Notes under the pieces: generated by a model
What the model saw: only the letters and a program-made list of their open reading frames with translations
Database searches by the model: none
What the model was told of the DNA's origin: nothing
Part shown: piece after piece, positions 11,421 to 19,937 of the stretch
Layout: each line of letters starts with the position of its first letter
Numbering within the stretch: the stretch's first letter is position 1
Translations under genes and position numbers: made by a program
NCBI RefSeq assembly: GCF_900476375.1
Contig: NZ_UPPP01000075.1
Location: 1-64,000 of the forward strand
DNA from: Allolucifera butyrica
GTDB taxonomy: Bacteria > Bacillota > Negativicutes > Sporomusales > UPPP01
Length of the DNA stretch: 64,000 bases
Reading direction: 5' to 3'

Positions 11421-11555
11421 ATGAAACGGACGTATCAGCCCAATACTTTGTGGAAAAAAAGAACGCATGGTTTCCGGGAACGTATGAAGACAAAAGGTGG
11501 CCGTCTTGTATTAAAAAGGAGACGTGCAAGAGGCAGGAAGAAATTGTCTGCATAG
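11421..11555 (+). CDS. rpmH: 50S ribosomal protein L34
   Basis: A 44-residue, highly basic protein begins [18 protein letters not shown] and ends [12 protein letters not shown], which is unmistakably L34. An AAGGAGG site precedes the ATG. It opens the rightward gene array from the origin, as in most bacteria, with rnpA next and a strong promoter upstream. Confidence 0.97.
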   Translation: MKRTYQPNTLWKKRTHGFRERMKTKGGRLVLKRRRARGRKKLSA

Positions 11556-11580
11556 TAGGCCGCCCAAAGTGGCCTATTTT
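11556..11580 (+). terminator. Attenuator-like hairpin between rpmH and rnpA
   Basis: A six-bp stem TAGGCC/GGCCTA (11556-11561 with 11571-11576) is followed by five T. It starts right at the rpmH stop and probably lowers transcription of rnpA relative to rpmH. Confidence 0.6.
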
Positions 11581-11666
11581 TGTAGAAGTAACTGGGAATA
11601 ACTTTGGGTCTTTCCTGTGTAGCAGGAGTTTTATTTGTTTGTTTCTTTAAATGATTGGCAGGTTGA

Positions 11667-12032
11667 ATGATGACAACATATCGGCTATGCAAGCAAAATT
11701 TACTGCGCAAAAATAAAAATTTTCAGAATGTGTATAAAACGGGAAAATCTTATGCGAATCGGCTGGCGGTTTTATATGTTGTTTCCAATGGTACCGAAAA
11801 TCGCCGCATTGGTTTTGCTGCGGGCAAGAAGTTGGGTTCCGCAGTTATACGGAACAGGGTAAAACGTTTATTACGGGAAGCATACCGTCTGAATCAGTTT
11901 CAGGTTACTCCCGGAGTAGACATGGTATTGGTAGGTCGTCAGGTTATGGTAAAGGCCGATTACGAAGCGGTTTCCAAAGCATTTATTGATTTGTGTACCC
12001 GGGCAAAAATATGGGAGACTGATTTAAAATGA
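11667..12032 (+). CDS. rnpA: Ribonuclease P protein component
   Basis: This is the protein subunit of RNase P, which trims tRNA 5' ends. It has 121 residues and the RNR-type motif [13 protein letters not shown] near residue 70, plus the N-terminal basic segment [15 protein letters not shown]. Two adjacent ATGs (11667, 11670) are possible starts and neither has a strong ribosome site. Its TGA overlaps the yidD ATG by four bases. Confidence 0.94.
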   Translation: MMTTYRLCKQNLLRKNKNFQNVYKTGKSYANRLAVLYVVSNGTENRRIGFAAGKKLGSAVIRNRVKRLLREAYRLNQFQVTPGVDMVLVGRQVMVKADYEAVSKAFIDLCTRAKIWETDLK

Positions 12033-12235
12033 AAACTTTATTAATTGGGCTCATACTTTTTTACCGGAAATTTATTTCACCGCTTAAGCCGCCGACCTGC
12101 CGTTTTGTGCCCACTTGTTCAGAATATGCGTTACTGGCTATTGAAAAATATGGGGTATTCCGGGGACTGAAGATGGCTGTAAAGCGGATTTTACGCTGCC
12201 ATCCCTTTCATCCTGGTGGTTATGACCCCGTTTGA
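12029..12235 (+). CDS. yidD: Membrane protein insertion efficiency factor YidD
   Basis: A 68-residue protein carries the YidD signature [19 protein letters not shown] and a second Cys in [15 protein letters not shown]. It has a hydrophobic N-terminal helix. YidD aids YidC-dependent insertion at the membrane; the gene lies between rnpA and yidC as is usual, with a four-base overlap with rnpA. Confidence 0.94.
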   Translation: MKTLLIGLILFYRKFISPLKPPTCRFVPTCSEYALLAIEKYGVFRGLKMAVKRILRCHPFHPGGYDPV

Positions 12236-12277
12236 ATAAAAAAATCTACTGAATTGTTAGTGTAGGGAGTGAAATGT

Positions 12278-12925
12278 TTGTTTGCTTTCTTGAGTAATGC
12301 AATGCAAAGTATTTTGACGTTCTTTTATAATTTGACTGCTGCCTGGGGCTTTGCCAATTATGGGGTTGCGATTATCATTTTAACGGTTATTATAAAAATG
12401 GTATTGTACCCTTTAACTGTAAAACAAGTAAAATCAATGAAGGCAATGCAGGAGTTGCAGCCAAAAATGAGGGAGATTCAGGAGAAATATAAGGGAAATC
12501 CTGAAAAACTGCAAAAGGAGACGGCCCTATTATATAAGGATGCCGGCGTGAATCCACTGGCCGGATGTTTACCGCTTGTAATTCAGATGCCTTTTTTAAT
12601 TGCTATTTTCTATGCGATTCGGGACTATCATTATGTACAGCAGCCTAGCTTTCTGTGGCTGGCTGATTTGGCAAAACCGGATCATACATATATACTTCCT
12701 GCGCTATCAGCATTGACAACTTATATCCAGCAACGACAGACTATGACCGATATGACTCAACAAAATAAAATGATGATGATTTTTATGCCGCTGTTTATCG
12801 GTTACATCAGTATTTCGTTCCCGGCGGGGCTGGTATTGTATTGGGCTGTAAGCAATATGATCCAGATTTTTCAACAATGGTGGATGTACCGTAAACCGGC
12901 TCAAATTCAAAGGGAGGCTCGCTGA
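12278..12925 (+). CDS. yidC: Membrane protein insertase YidC/Oxa1 (short form)
   Basis: This Oxa1-type insertase has about 215 residues and lacks the large periplasmic domain of proteobacterial YidC. Family motifs are NYGVAIIILTVIIKMVLYPLTVKQ, the cytoplasmic hairpin rich in K/E, NPLAGCLPLVIQMPFLIAIFYAI, and the last helices ending SNMIQIFQQW. I prefer the TTG at 12278, eight bases after GGGAG; a GTG at 12269 is buried in that site. There is no lipobox. Confidence 0.93.
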   Translation: MFAFLSNAMQSILTFFYNLTAAWGFANYGVAIIILTVIIKMVLYPLTVKQVKSMKAMQELQPKMREIQEKYKGNPEKLQKETALLYKDAGVNPLAGCLPLVIQMPFLIAIFYAIRDYHYVQQPSFLWLADLAKPDHTYILPALSALTTYIQQRQTMTDMTQQNKMMMIFMPLFIGYISISFPAGLVLYWAVSNMIQIFQQWWMYRKPAQIQREAR

Positions 12926-12929
12926 TATA

Positions 12930-13553
12930 ATGACTTCTTTGGAAAAGACGGGAAAAACCATTGAAGAAGCAGTCGATGCTGCTTTAGCCGAACTCGGGGT
13001 TGCAAAAGACCGGATTGATTATGAAGTGTTGGAATTACCGACCAAAGCTTTATTTGGCTTTATTGGCGGTAAACAAGCCAGAGTTAGGGTAACGGTAAAA
13101 CCGATAGATCCGATAGGGGTCGCCCAAGGATTTTTGCAGGATATTTTTGCGGCGATGGAATTGAATGTCATGGTGGAAACAATGACGCAAGAGGATTCAA
13201 TTGTGTTGAATTTGCGGGGAAATGACTTAGGCGTTCTTATTGGCAAGCATGGGCAAACTTTGGATGCGTTGCAGTATTTGACGAATCTGACGGCCAACCG
13301 GGATGCGGAAGAAAGAGTACGCATTGTTTTAGATGTGGAAGATTACCGGAAACGCCGGGCAGATACTCTTTCTAATTTGGCAGTCCGTTTGGCTGATAAA
13401 GTGAAAAGGCGGGGGGAACGGGTTGTGCTGGAACCCATGAGCCCGCATGAGAGAAAAATTATTCATATGGCTTTACAGCATGACCAACGGATTGTTACTT
13501 ACAGTGAAGGGGAAGATCCTTTCCGGAAAGTGGTTATTGCTTTAAAAAAATAA
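12930..13553 (+). CDS. jag: RNA-binding protein Jag/KhpB
   Basis: The protein has 207 residues with the usual three parts: a Jag-N domain (1-50, KALFGFIGGKQARVRV), a KH domain with the GKHGQTLDALQYLTN loop at about residues 105-120, and an R3H domain (ERVVLEPMSPHERKIIHMAL) near the C terminus. KhpB proteins bind RNA and influence cell elongation or sporulation. It follows yidC by four bases with its GGAGG inside the yidC end. Confidence 0.93.
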   Translation: MTSLEKTGKTIEEAVDAALAELGVAKDRIDYEVLELPTKALFGFIGGKQARVRVTVKPIDPIGVAQGFLQDIFAAMELNVMVETMTQEDSIVLNLRGNDLGVLIGKHGQTLDALQYLTNLTANRDAEERVRIVLDVEDYRKRRADTLSNLAVRLADKVKRRGERVVLEPMSPHERKIIHMALQHDQRIVTYSEGEDPFRKVVIALKK

Positions 13554-13598
13554 ACGGACCTGTTGGTTATTATTCCAAAAGCAGGTTAAGAGTTTGTA

Positions 13599-13630
13599 AA
13601 CCCAGTAATACTACTATTACTGGGTTTTGA
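13599..13630 (+). terminator. Terminator between jag and mnmE
   Basis: A perfect 12-bp stem (13599-13610 with 13615-13626) and CTAC loop is followed by a short T run. It separates the rpmH-jag operon from mnmE. Confidence 0.75.
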
Positions 13631-13659
13631 ATATATGAGAAAAAGTCGTAGGTGATAGC

Positions 13660-15045
13660 ATGTTTCAGGAAGATACCATCGCCGCAATTGCTACAGCGGT
13701 AGGAGAAGGCGGTATCGGAATTGTACGGCTTAGCGGCTCCGGGGCGCTCGAAATTGCCGGTCGTATTTTTAAGGGGATCCACGGCAGAGAGGTTAAGGAT
13801 ATTACCTCTTATCAGGCGGCATATGGCCATATTATTGACCCGGATTCCCGCCGAATGGTGGATGAAGTTATATTACTGGTGATGCGGGGACCCGCTTCCT
13901 ATACAAAAGAAGATGTTATAGAAATTCACTGCCATGGCGGTCCCATACCGCTGAAAAATATTTTGGCGTTAACCCTGCGTATGGGTGCCCGCCTGGCAGA
14001 ACCAGGAGAATTTACCAAGCGGGCATTTTTAAACGGCCGCTTGGATTTGGCTCAGGCGGAAGCGGTAATTGACGTGATTCGGGCTAAGACCGATATTTCA
14101 TTAAAAATGGCGATGAATCATTTAACGGGGAATTTATCCCGAGCAATTTGCGGTCTCCGCCATAATATCCTGGAATTGATTGCGCAGTTGGAAGCGGCAA
14201 TTGATTTTCCCGAGGATGATATTGAAGAAGTGACCGCGGGACAGGTAGACGTTGCGGTGAGGCAGATTCTCGCTACTCTCGTGAAGATGATGTCTACAGC
14301 CCAAACCGGACGTATTTTGCGGGAAGGCCTGGAAACGGTGATTATCGGCAAGCCGAATGTGGGAAAGTCAAGTCTTTTGAACGCCTTATTAGGAGAAAAC
14401 CGGGCTATTGTAACGGAGATTCCCGGAACAACCCGGGATAGTATTGAAGAATATATAAATATTCGCGGCATTCCTCTAAAGGTGATCGATACAGCCGGTA
14501 TCAGAGATACGAATGATAAGATTGAACAAATCGGCGTGGATAAGGCGCGGGAAATAATGAACCGGGCTGGTCTAATTCTGCTTATGCTGGATGCGTCCCG
14601 CTCCCTTTCGGCAGAAGACCGGGAAGTGCTGGGCCTTATAAAAGAACAACCGACATTAGTTCTGTTAAATAAAAGTGATCTTCCGTCCCGGTTAAGTCAA
14701 ATCGAACTGGCGCCTTGGGTTGAGGATAAACAAATAATAGCTATATCTGTTACGGATGGTACGGGAATCGAGGAGTTGGAACAAGCAATTGTGAATCTGG
14801 TTTACAGTGGACAAGTTTACCAGGGAGACAGTGTTTTAGTTGATAATGTGCGGCATGTTCATGCTCTTACCCAGGTTAAGATTCATTTGGAAGAAGTATT
14901 GAATACTATTGCTGCCAATATGCCGTCTGATTGCATCGTAATTGATTTAAGAGCTGCGTGGGAAAAATTAGGGGAAATTACAGGTGACACAGTAAGTGAG
15001 GATATTATTGATCAGATTTTTTCCCGGTTTTGTATTGGCAAGTAA
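13660..15045 (+). CDS. mnmE: tRNA modification GTPase MnmE
   Basis: With MnmG it installs the carboxymethylaminomethyl (or aminomethyl) group on wobble uridine of tRNAs. It has 461 residues. The N-terminal tetrahydrofolate-binding domain contains GEFTKRAFLNGRLDL. The G domain has GKPNVGKSSLLN, the TTRD switch and NKSD. The C-terminal catalytic CIGK is present. It is followed directly by its partner mnmG. Confidence 0.97.
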   Translation: MFQEDTIAAIATAVGEGGIGIVRLSGSGALEIAGRIFKGIHGREVKDITSYQAAYGHIIDPDSRRMVDEVILLVMRGPASYTKEDVIEIHCHGGPIPLKNILALTLRMGARLAEPGEFTKRAFLNGRLDLAQAEAVIDVIRAKTDISLKMAMNHLTGNLSRAICGLRHNILELIAQLEAAIDFPEDDIEEVTAGQVDVAVRQILATLVKMMSTAQTGRILREGLETVIIGKPNVGKSSLLNALLGENRAIVTEIPGTTRDSIEEYINIRGIPLKVIDTAGIRDTNDKIEQIGVDKAREIMNRAGLILLMLDASRSLSAEDREVLGLIKEQPTLVLLNKSDLPSRLSQIELAPWVEDKQIIAISVTDGTGIEELEQAIVNLVYSGQVYQGDSVLVDNVRHVHALTQVKIHLEEVLNTIAANMPSDCIVIDLRAAWEKLGEITGDTVSEDIIDQIFSRFCIGK

Positions 15046-15099
15046 TAAGATGATACATTGAAATATAGTTGATATTGCTATAGTAGGGAGATGATGGTT

Positions 15100-16980
15100 T
15101 TGTTTACTGCCGGTTCCTATGATGTTATTGTTATCGGCGCCGGTCATGCCGGATGTGAAGCGGCTCTGGCCAGTGCCCGTATAGGATGTAAGACGCTAAT
15201 TGCGACATTAAATATGGACAATATTGCCATGATGCCCTGTAATCCGGCAGTTGGCGGCCCGGCTAAAGGTCATTTGGTCCGGGAAATTGATGCATTGGGC
15301 GGGGAAATGGGGATTAACACGGATAAAACATGCATCCAGATGCGGATGCTGAATACGGGAAAGGGGCCTGCCGTTCATGCCCTCAGGGCGCAAGCCGATA
15401 AGAAGTGGTATCAGGCCATGATGAAAGAGACACTGGAGAATCAAACGAATTTGACGGTTAAGCAGCTATTAGTGGAAAAAGTTCTTACCGATGATGGTAA
15501 AGTGTACGGTATCGAAACGGAAACAGGAGAATTTTACGAGGCACAGTGTGTTATTCTAGCAACCGGAACGTATTTGCGGGGTAAAATCATTTTGGGGGAA
15601 GCAGCGTATGCCGGTGGTCCGAATGGACAGCGGGCGGCGGAGAAACTGACCGATTCACTGCGGGAACTGGGTATCAGCCTGATGCGGTTCAAAACAGGCA
15701 CTCCGGCCCGGGTAGACCGTAAATCTCTGGATTTTTCGCAAATGTCGCTGCAACCAGGAGATGAGGAAACCCATAATTTTTCTTTTATGAGTGATGTTAT
15801 TACCCGGGAACAAATTCCCTGCTGGTTAACCTATACTTGCGAGAAGACCCATGAAATTATCCGGTCTAATTTACATCGTGCGCCGTTATATATGGGAATT
15901 ATTGAAGGCACGGGACCCCGGTATTGTCCTTCTATTGAAGATAAGGTCGTCCGATTTGCCGATAAGACGGCGCATCAGGTCTTTATTGAGCCGGAAGGTC
16001 TTCACACCAATGAAATGTATGTCCAGGGAATGTCCACCAGTTTGCCCGTGGATGTGCAGCAGGCTTTTTTAAGAACCATTGCCGGTATGGAAAATGTCGT
16101 GATTATGCGCCCTGGCTATGCAATTGAATATGATTGTTTAGACCCTACGGAACTAAAGCCGTCTCTGGAGTGTAAAAAAATTACCGGTTTATTTTCGGCC
16201 GGACAGTCGAATGGAACGTCCGGGTATGAGGAAGCAGCGGCCCAGGGTTTGATCGCGGGGATCAACGCGGCACTATTGGTAATGAGACGTCCGCCGTTTA
16301 TTCTTTCCCGTTCCGAGGCCTATATTGGGGTGTTGATTGATGATTTGGTGACCAAGGGAACTAACGAACCTTACCGGATTATGACTTCCCGTGCGGAGTA
16401 CCGCCTAATTCTGCGCCAGGATAATGCCGATTTGCGCCTCACCGGAAAGGGCAGGGAACTTGGTTTAGTCAGTGATGCGCGTTATGAGCGGTTTATCAGC
16501 AAGAAAGAAGCCATAGAGACAGTTTTACAGCAACTGTGGCAAGGAGTGATTACACCAACCGTTGAAAACCAGGAAAAAATTAAGGCCATGGGTTCGACGG
16601 AAATTCGTACCGGCACCAGTCTGTTTGATTTGTTGCGTCGTACCGAAATACGGTACGACGATCTTCGGCGCCAGTTTGTACTGCCGCCTTTATCACCAAT
16701 AGTGCAAGAGCAGGTTGAAATTGCAGTAAAATATGAAGGTTATATTAAAAAACAGTTTGAGCAGGTGGAGCGTTTGGCAAAGCTGGAAGCAAAAACTTTA
16801 CCAGCGCCGATTGATTATAATCTAATTAGCGGGTTATCACTGGAAGCCAGACAAAAGTTAAATAAAATTCGTCCTCTTTCGGTAGGACAGGCATCCCGCA
16901 TTTCCGGTGTCTCACCGGCGGACATTTCCATTTTATTGGTCTATTTGGAGCAAAGCCGGCGAAAGGGGGCCGGGGAGTGA
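15100..16980 (+). CDS. mnmG: tRNA uridine-5-carboxymethylaminomethyl modification enzyme MnmG
   Basis: This FAD enzyme is the partner of MnmE in wobble-uridine modification. About 626 residues begin with the FAD-binding [38 protein letters not shown] and the MnmG signature [20 protein letters not shown] are intact. The TTG at 15100 lies nine bases after GGGAG; two ATGs (15091, 15094) abut that site and are too close to be used efficiently. The end overlaps rsmG. Confidence 0.96.
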   Translation: MFTAGSYDVIVIGAGHAGCEAALASARIGCKTLIATLNMDNIAMMPCNPAVGGPAKGHLVREIDALGGEMGINTDKTCIQMRMLNTGKGPAVHALRAQADKKWYQAMMKETLENQTNLTVKQLLVEKVLTDDGKVYGIETETGEFYEAQCVILATGTYLRGKIILGEAAYAGGPNGQRAAEKLTDSLRELGISLMRFKTGTPARVDRKSLDFSQMSLQPGDEETHNFSFMSDVITREQIPCWLTYTCEKTHEIIRSNLHRAPLYMGIIEGTGPRYCPSIEDKVVRFADKTAHQVFIEPEGLHTNEMYVQGMSTSLPVDVQQAFLRTIAGMENVVIMRPGYAIEYDCLDPTELKPSLECKKITGLFSAGQSNGTSGYEEAAAQGLIAGINAALLVMRRPPFILSRSEAYIGVLIDDLVTKGTNEPYRIMTSRAEYRLILRQDNADLRLTGKGRELGLVSDARYERFISKKEAIETVLQQLWQGVITPTVENQEKIKAMGSTEIRTGTSLFDLLRRTEIRYDDLRRQFVLPPLSPIVQEQVEIAVKYEGYIKKQFEQVERLAKLEAKTLPAPIDYNLISGLSLEARQKLNKIRPLSVGQASRISGVSPADISILLVYLEQSRRKGAGE

Positions 16981-17693
16981 TTTTTCAGGATTATTTGTCT
17001 GAAGCCGCTGTGCAATACGGTTTATCTCTTAGCAGTCATCAGCTGAATCAATTTACGCTTTATTACAATCTATTGGTGGAATGGAATGAAAAAGTTAATT
17101 TAACGGCGATTACGGAACCGAAAGAGGTCGCTGTCAAACACATGATTGATTCATTATCCTGCTGTGAGTCTGAGGTATTTTTACCAGCAGCAGCCGTAAT
17201 TGATGTGGGAACGGGCGCCGGATTTCCCGGTTTGCCGCTGAAGATTTTCCGGCCGGACCTTAAGCTTACTCTTATGGATTCTTTACAAAAGCGCCTTACG
17301 TTTTTAGAGGCTGCCGTTCAATCTCTGGGACTTGAAGGAGTAACGATTGTGCATGCCCGGGCGGAAGAAGCGGCCCGGCAAAAAGAATACCGGGAGAAAT
17401 ATGATGTTGTTGTTTCCCGGGCTGTTGCCCGTCTGAATGTATTGGCGGAGTATTGTTTGCCTTTTGCTGCTTTAGGCGGATATTTCGTAGCCCTCAAAGG
17501 TGCTCAATATGAAATGGACATGAAAGAAGCGGAAAAGGCGGTTTTCCTGTTGGGTGGCGGGTCACCCCGGGTTCGGTGCCTTTATTTGCCCGGGTTGGAA
17601 GACAAGCGTGCTATAATTTACATAAAAAAAGAACATATAACGGCATCGACATATCCGCGCAAGGCCGGAACGCCGGAAAAAAAGCCCTTATAG
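16977..17693 (+). CDS. rsmG: 16S rRNA (guanine-N7) methyltransferase RsmG
   Basis: This SAM-dependent enzyme methylates G527 of 16S rRNA. It has 238 residues. The SAM-binding loop [15 protein letters not shown] is near residue 75, and VVSRAVARL and ALKG segments follow. The GTG start overlaps the mnmG stop by four bases behind a G-rich site. A short basic C-terminal tail ([12 protein letters not shown]) is typical of Firmicute forms. Confidence 0.95.
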   Translation: MIFQDYLSEAAVQYGLSLSSHQLNQFTLYYNLLVEWNEKVNLTAITEPKEVAVKHMIDSLSCCESEVFLPAAAVIDVGTGAGFPGLPLKIFRPDLKLTLMDSLQKRLTFLEAAVQSLGLEGVTIVHARAEEAARQKEYREKYDVVVSRAVARLNVLAEYCLPFAALGGYFVALKGAQYEMDMKEAEKAVFLLGGGSPRVRCLYLPGLEDKRAIIYIKKEHITASTYPRKAGTPEKKPL

Positions 17694-17761
17694 GGAAAAG
17701 GAAAAGTTTTATTTCTGTTGAATATGTACCATGTAATCTGGTAGGGTGAGGAAGTGAACCG

Positions 17762-18655
17762 ATGAGGAATTTGGCTAAATTGTTGGGGATTAGTAGTGGA
17801 AATCCGGAAGCGGACAAGTCTGTTCCGGTCGAGACAGTAGAAATGACTGACGAGTCAGATGCAATATATGAGGTTCAGCATATAAATCCTGAGGATATTA
17901 ATCCCAATCCATTTCAGCCGCGTAAAACTTTTAATGACGAGTCATTGCAGGAACTAGCATCATCTATTCGTGAGTTTGGTATTATTCAGCCGCTTCTAGT
18001 ACGCAGGACACCGCAAGGTATGGAATTGGTAGCCGGTGAACGGCGGCTGCGGGCCTCTAAGCTGGCCGGTTTACAAGAAGTACCTGTGATCGTCAAAGAA
18101 ATGGATGACAAAGAAATGGCTGAATTGGCAATGATTGAAAATTTGCAGCGCGAAGACTTGCATTTCCTTGAGGAAGCCGAGGGATTTAATCAATTATTGT
18201 CTAATTTTGGTATGACCCAGGATGAATTAGCCAGAAGGGTGGGTAAGAATCAGTCGACGATTGCCAATAAACTGCGTTTGTTGAAATTACCGCCCCTTAT
18301 TCGCAGAGTGCTAAAGTCGGAAAATCTTACGGAACGGCATGCCAGGGCTTTACTGAAATTGGAAGATCCCCAGTTGCAGATTCAAGCATTGGACACGATT
18401 CACCAAAAAGGATTAAATGTCAGAGAAACAGAAGGTCTTGTTGAGGATATTCTTGAGGATATTTCCCGGGAAATGTCAAAAAAGAAGGCAACGAAGCAGA
18501 ATGTTGTGAAAGTGATTAAAGATGTCCGAATTTTTTTGAATACGATTAATCGAGTTGTGGCGGATATGAAGAAGGTTGGTATTCATATTAAAGTGAATCA
18601 GGAACAGGATGATGAATACATTATGCTTAACCTGAAGATTCCCAAACGCCGCTAG
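17762..18655 (+). CDS. noc: Nucleoid occlusion protein Noc (ParB family)
   Basis: A 297-residue ParB paralogue has the ParB N-terminal motifs NPNPFQPRKTF, GIIQPLLVRR and AGERRLRA (CTP-binding region) and a helix-turn-helix with GKNQSTIANKLRLLKL. The segment ITERHARAL-like TERHARALLKL and the C-terminal LNLKIPKRR point to Noc rather than ParB. In Bacillus, Noc binds dispersed sites on the chromosome and blocks FtsZ assembly over the nucleoid. A separate parB lies 5.5 kb downstream. The start ATG follows GTGAGG. The coding sequence holds a perfect Noc-binding palindrome. Confidence 0.9.
   Translation: MRNLAKLLGISSGNPEADKSVPVETVEMTDESDAIYEVQHINPEDINPNPFQPRKTFNDESLQELASSIREFGIIQPLLVRRTPQGMELVAGERRLRASKLAGLQEVPVIVKEMDDKEMAELAMIENLQREDLHFLEEAEGFNQLLSNFGMTQDELARRVGKNQSTIANKLRLLKLPPLIRRVLKSENLTERHARALLKLEDPQLQIQALDTIHQKGLNVRETEGLVEDILEDISREMSKKKATKQNVVKVIKDVRIFLNTINRVVADMKKVGIHIKVNQEQDDEYIMLNLKIPKRR
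18461..18474. promoter_or_regulatory. Noc-binding site (NBS) inside noc
   Basis: The 14-bp palindrome ATTTCCCGGGAAAT is identical to the consensus NBS described for Bacillus subtilis Noc. It lies inside the 3' third of noc, much as parS lies within spo0J in Bacillus. Function in this organism is inference. Confidence 0.75.
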
Positions 18656-18777
18656 TCTTATTTCATTTTTTAAGGATAAGACAACGTCTTGAACGGCTAG
18701 ATATATTCAATAATGACTAATTTCGTGGTATTGCAATAAATGGTATTAACTAAAGATCGAGTAGCTATAATTATCGT

Positions 18778-18887
18778 AAGAAAGACCAAAGGGTCTTTAA
18801 ATGGAAGGAAAGTATTTTACTTTTCGGCATTCTAAGCAAAAAATGCGTTTTGGCGAGATAGCCCGAAAAGTTATACTTTCTGATCCC
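18778..18887 (+). repeat. 110-bp structured intergenic repeat, copy A
   Basis: This copy starts with a hairpin (AAAGACC 18781-18787 with GGTCTTT 18792-18798). A long imperfect stem follows, 18808-18827 pairing with 18863-18880 around a 35-base loop. The same element occurs at 23041-23152 and 39577-39684 in the opposite orientation. It lies in the 415-base gap after noc. The part before it (18656-18777) holds nothing I recognise. Confidence 0.8.
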
Positions 18888-18891
18888 AAGA

Positions 18892-18995
18892 CTGCTTAAA
18901 AAGATGTGGATACTAGGCGCGGCGAGCATTCGAACGAAGGCGTATGTTGAGTGAGAACGCGCAGCCGCAACAACGTGGACGCGTTTTTTAAGCAG
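18892..18995 (+). repeat. Palindromic intergenic element with 11-bp terminal inverted repeats
   Basis: CTGCTTAAAAA (18892-18902) is mirrored by TTTTTAAGCAG (18985-18995). The GC-rich interior, unlike its AT-rich surroundings, contains an inner TGTTG/CAACA pair and repeated GCG-rich motifs. The structure could be a mobile-type palindromic repeat or a folded RNA. No open frame fits inside. Only one copy is in this window. Confidence 0.6.
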
Positions 18996-19010
18996 GCTCG
19001 ATCCCACTAA

Positions 19011-19046
19011 AAATAAAACCCGGCAACAGCCGGGTTTTATTTTTTA
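19011..19046. terminator. Bidirectional terminator between noc and the LysE gene
   Basis: A perfect 14-bp stem (19011-19024 with 19029-19042) and AACA loop is bordered by A-rich and T-rich flanks. It serves noc on the plus strand and the convergent LysE-type gene on the minus strand. Confidence 0.9.
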
Positions 19047-19070
19047 GATATATCCAATTACTATTTACTC

Positions 19071-19709
19071 TTATAAGTACATGGACAATACCGCAACTAA
19101 GCCGAAAAGGGTCAAGAGGGTACCTGATATTTTGTTTACCCAGCGAAGGACTTCAGTATTGCATTTCAGATTAAATAAAGAAATAACACCTGTCAACAGT
19201 AGCCACCAGGCTGATGAGCCGATAAAAACACCCATTATCATGATGATGATGGGAACATATCCTCGTTTAGCCCCAGCCATACCCATGGCGGCAAAAATAC
19301 TGGCAAATGATAAAATAGTAATGGGATTGGCCAAAGTTAAAAAAAAGGTAGAAACATACATACGCAACATACTTGATTTTTTTTGTCCGGTTGCTATTCG
19401 ATTTTCTTGACAACTTTTAGCCGGCGGCTGGGTGAGGAGAGTTCTTATACCAAGTAAAACAAGAAAGAGTCCGCCTGCAAGGCGCAGCCATAATTCATGA
19501 CTGATTAAAAAAGCGGATACGAAGGTTAGGCCAAAGCCGGCAATGCTCCCGTAAAGCGCATCGGCCGTGGCTGCGCCAAGACCCGAAAAGAGTCCGGAAT
19601 GCCTCCCTTCTGTTAAGGATCTGCGGACACAAAGAATACCGATTGGGCCAACAGGAACCGCGATTAACAAGCCCATAAGCATTCCTTTAAGTAGATAGAA
19701 TATTTCCAT
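19071..19709 (-). CDS. LysE-family amino-acid exporter
   Basis: A 212-residue integral membrane protein with about six hydrophobic helices. The N-terminal LLIAVPVGPIGILCVRRSLTEGR is the LysE/RhtB signature, and the central TFFLTLANPITILSFASIFA carries the conserved asparagine-proline. Members export lysine, arginine, threonine or other small molecules; the substrate cannot be read from sequence. GGGAGA precedes the ATG. It is on the minus strand, convergent with noc, and lies next to metH. Confidence 0.85.
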   Translation of the reverse strand: MEIFYLLKGMLMGLLIAVPVGPIGILCVRRSLTEGRHSGLFSGLGAATADALYGSIAGFGLTFVSAFLISHELWLRLAGGLFLVLLGIRTLLTQPPAKSCQENRIATGQKKSSMLRMYVSTFFLTLANPITILSFASIFAAMGMAGAKRGYVPIIIMIMGVFIGSSAWWLLLTGVISLFNLKCNTEVLRWVNKISGTLLTLFGLVAVLSMYL

Positions 19710-19876
19710 TCTGCTTCTCCCATTGGCAATTTTGGTAAAAAGGATTATCTTACTATTTATTAAACCAGTATACCAAGTTTTCCTTCTATTTATGGGCTTT
19801 AGAGCAAAATATGTCTAGGTTTAGTGATAAAATCGGGTAAGGCTACTTCTTTGACAATTTATCCGGGGTATTATAA

Positions 19877-19917
19877 AGAAAAGCAACCCGTGCCGTATCC
19901 TTGGCAGGAGCTGCTTT
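19877..19917 (-). terminator. Terminator after metH
   Basis: On the minus strand AAAGCA pairs with TGCTTT around an inner TGCC/GGCA stem, and the hairpin is followed by a T-rich tail just past the metH stop. Confidence 0.6.
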
Positions 19918-19937
19918 CCAATCTTTTTCATTATTGA

